NCBI GenBank assembly: GCA_905331475.1
Contig: CAJNYU010000619.1
Coordinates: 29,956-93,955, forward strand
Reading direction: 5' to 3'
Source: Rotaria socialis
Lineage: Eukaryota > Rotifera > Eurotatoria > Philodinida > Philodinidae
Length of the DNA stretch: 64,000 nt
This document shows, one piece after another, positions 62,216-64,000 of this stretch. How positions within the stretch are numbered: position 1 is the first letter of the stretch; each line of letters starts with the position of its first letter. A program made the position numbers and the translations under genes. Under the pieces are notes generated by a model. It was given only the letters and a program-made list of their open reading frames with translations, was not told the origin of the DNA and did not search any database.

Positions 62216-64000
62216 TTACAATAGAATATTTATTCGGTTTGTTTCTAATACCCATAGTTGAAATAATCAGCTACCAATCTTATGATTAAAATATATCCGA
62301 TAATCATAGAATATCCCTTGAATGATCAGTTTGTTAGATAATTCATCAAGACTTGTTTGATATTTTGAATAGAATACAAATGAATCGTATTCCAATTGTA
62401 TAATTTCATCATCATTAGTTATAAGTTAATAGTTAAAGATTGATGGATAAATGTGAACCTACAACTATGATTAATATCAATTGAGTTCTTTGAATAGAAC
62501 AGATATTTCATGGTGGTTCTTAGAGAATATATAGTAGAGAAATAAATTGTCTTAACATTCCATTTTTGAGAGTTTTGCTTCCAAGGTACGTAAACGAATG
62601 TCATATTGTGCTTTTTAATATATTGATGGTTTTATGCTTCTAAAGTTTTCTGATTTCTGAAGTTAGGCAAAACGTTTTCTGATGATAGATGAGTAGTTAT
62701 TGAAATTTCTTGTAAATTTGCTTCTCATACCTTCAGTAAATTATTGATATTTTCATTGATTTTCTTTATTTCATCTGTTAGATGAATCTTTCTGCTCGAT
62801 CTATTTATAATAGTTTTGTAAATTTCTTTTTTCGTAAATTCAAATATACATCTTTTTATGTATTTATTCTTGTCATTTAGAGATGCTGTTGTGTCAAAAC
62901 AAGGTGCAAATAAACAGAAAAAATTAAGATTCCTTATTGTCCACTTGTTTAAACTTGTGTTTTTTTTCAAGTTTTATATTGTCATTTGATTATTTTGTAT
63001 TAGAGTAAATAAATATGTACTGAAGTAATTCGAATAGTTTATCGAAGAACTTTTGAATCAATAAAAATAAAGTAATTCATTGCAAAATAGAAATTCAATA
63101 GAAACTATTATTTAAAGAGAATAAAAATATTTTTTTAATTTAATATACAATAATAATTTCAATTGGAGAATTATTTGTATCGATCAATTGACAATTGTTT
63201 AATGAAGAAATGCCTAATTTTGATTAAATAGCATGTAGTGAAGCATAAAATTCTTCAGCAAATATAATATGAACTAATCAATAAAAATGATTTATTGATT
63301 ATCATTGAGACTCTCCGTGTCAATATGATCAACAACAGAAAGTATTATTTTATTTAAATATTACTCAAATATTAATAAAATTTCAATATGTAATTTCAAC
63401 CTTTTATATTTCGAAATCAAAAACATTCAGGTATCTGTAAAAGATATGACAATCGAAGATTATGTCAAAATCGAAAACTGATATCAAATAGATATATGGA
63501 ACTCGACGAGTTGATTGTATGAACACGCACAATCATTCATTTGTTTTTACCGGTGAACCGATTAACTTGAGCTACAGGTACGTATCTAAAATATAAGATT
63601 TTTATTTGTGTCTATATAGATAATCTAATGTTGATATTCGCCAAATATGAGTATGTTTAGATTATTCTATGATATCTTAGAGTTTCTTGACTGTTGTCAA
63701 CTAAAAGTCGATATATTTATAAGAATATTAAGTAAAAAAAATTTGGTTTCTAAACGGAAAGATAAATGATAAACTCACGTTGATGATGCTGGTTGGAGCT
63801 CGGAACGGACCGTTCAAGATGATTTATTTGCGACATAAACAGCAAGTTTCAAACACATTTTCATCCGAATTCTGCAGTAATCAACAAAAAGTCTAAAGAA
63901 ACATCAGTCTTTGGACGTCTTGTGAAGTATGATTTGAGATATAGAAGTCTATATTGTACCAATAAATAGATTAGATCAAGCTGTACACACACATAGTGGC
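62216..64000. other. Intergenic, no gene recognised
   Basis: AT-rich DNA to the window edge. Short open frames on the minus strand (62419-62604, 62725-62970) are low-complexity and unsupported. Confidence 0.45.

Overview
The window is animal nuclear DNA, AT-rich, with genes split by very short GT-AG introns (mostly 50-65 bp). Typical metazoan genes (a 19-exon ANKFN1/wide-awake gene, caprin, SDA1, TRAF, a class A GPCR, a cathepsin F-like protease, an SPEF1-type flagellar protein) sit in gene-poor DNA full of small palindromic transposable elements. A bacterial-type YihY membrane protein that has acquired one intron suggests horizontal transfer. Together these fit a bdelloid rotifer best; that identification is inference, not proof.

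Layout. 1-12974: nearly all of an ANKFN1 homologue on the plus strand, whose 5' part may lie upstream of the window. Its introns carry a near-perfect 284-bp inverted repeat and a G/C-run-bounded element. 12975-17000: a palindromic element, a 48-bp tandem duplication and the YihY gene on the minus strand. 17000-25900: gene-free, with stacked inverted repeats (18127-18768, 20115-22766 with insertions, and a 1.6-kb foldback at 23763-25387). 25914-27994: caprin. 28562-28634: tRNA-Met. 29100-32530: more palindromic elements, several sharing CCCAGG/CCTGGG ends with those near 21 kb. 33063-34762: TRAF-type protein whose RING lacks its histidine. 34763-38688: nothing recognised. 38689-39405: SPEF1-like gene. 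39906-41699: a TIR element next to a chimeric pair of broken gene fragments (axonemal dynein heavy chain and CWC22) joined by a 67-bp block that recurs 20 kb away. 42047-43792: three hAT-type non-autonomous elements with 8-bp target duplications, one nested in another. 44380-48673: 15-exon SDA1. 49100-50010: decayed non-LTR reverse transcriptase. 50-55 kb: apparently empty. 55214-56694: GPCR. 58514-60530: 12-exon cathepsin F-like protease on the minus strand. 61665-62215: a possible small broken gene. The rest to 64000 shows nothing recognisable.

The genes do not form an operon or pathway: they are independent housekeeping, neuronal/signalling and ciliary genes with their own polyadenylation signals. 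I rebuilt the exon chains by hand. Every junction quoted for the main genes keeps the reading frame, which is strong internal support for the models. I found no convincing new enzymatic system. The most unusual content is the set of foldback elements with shared ends and the exon-scale gene-fragment chimera.
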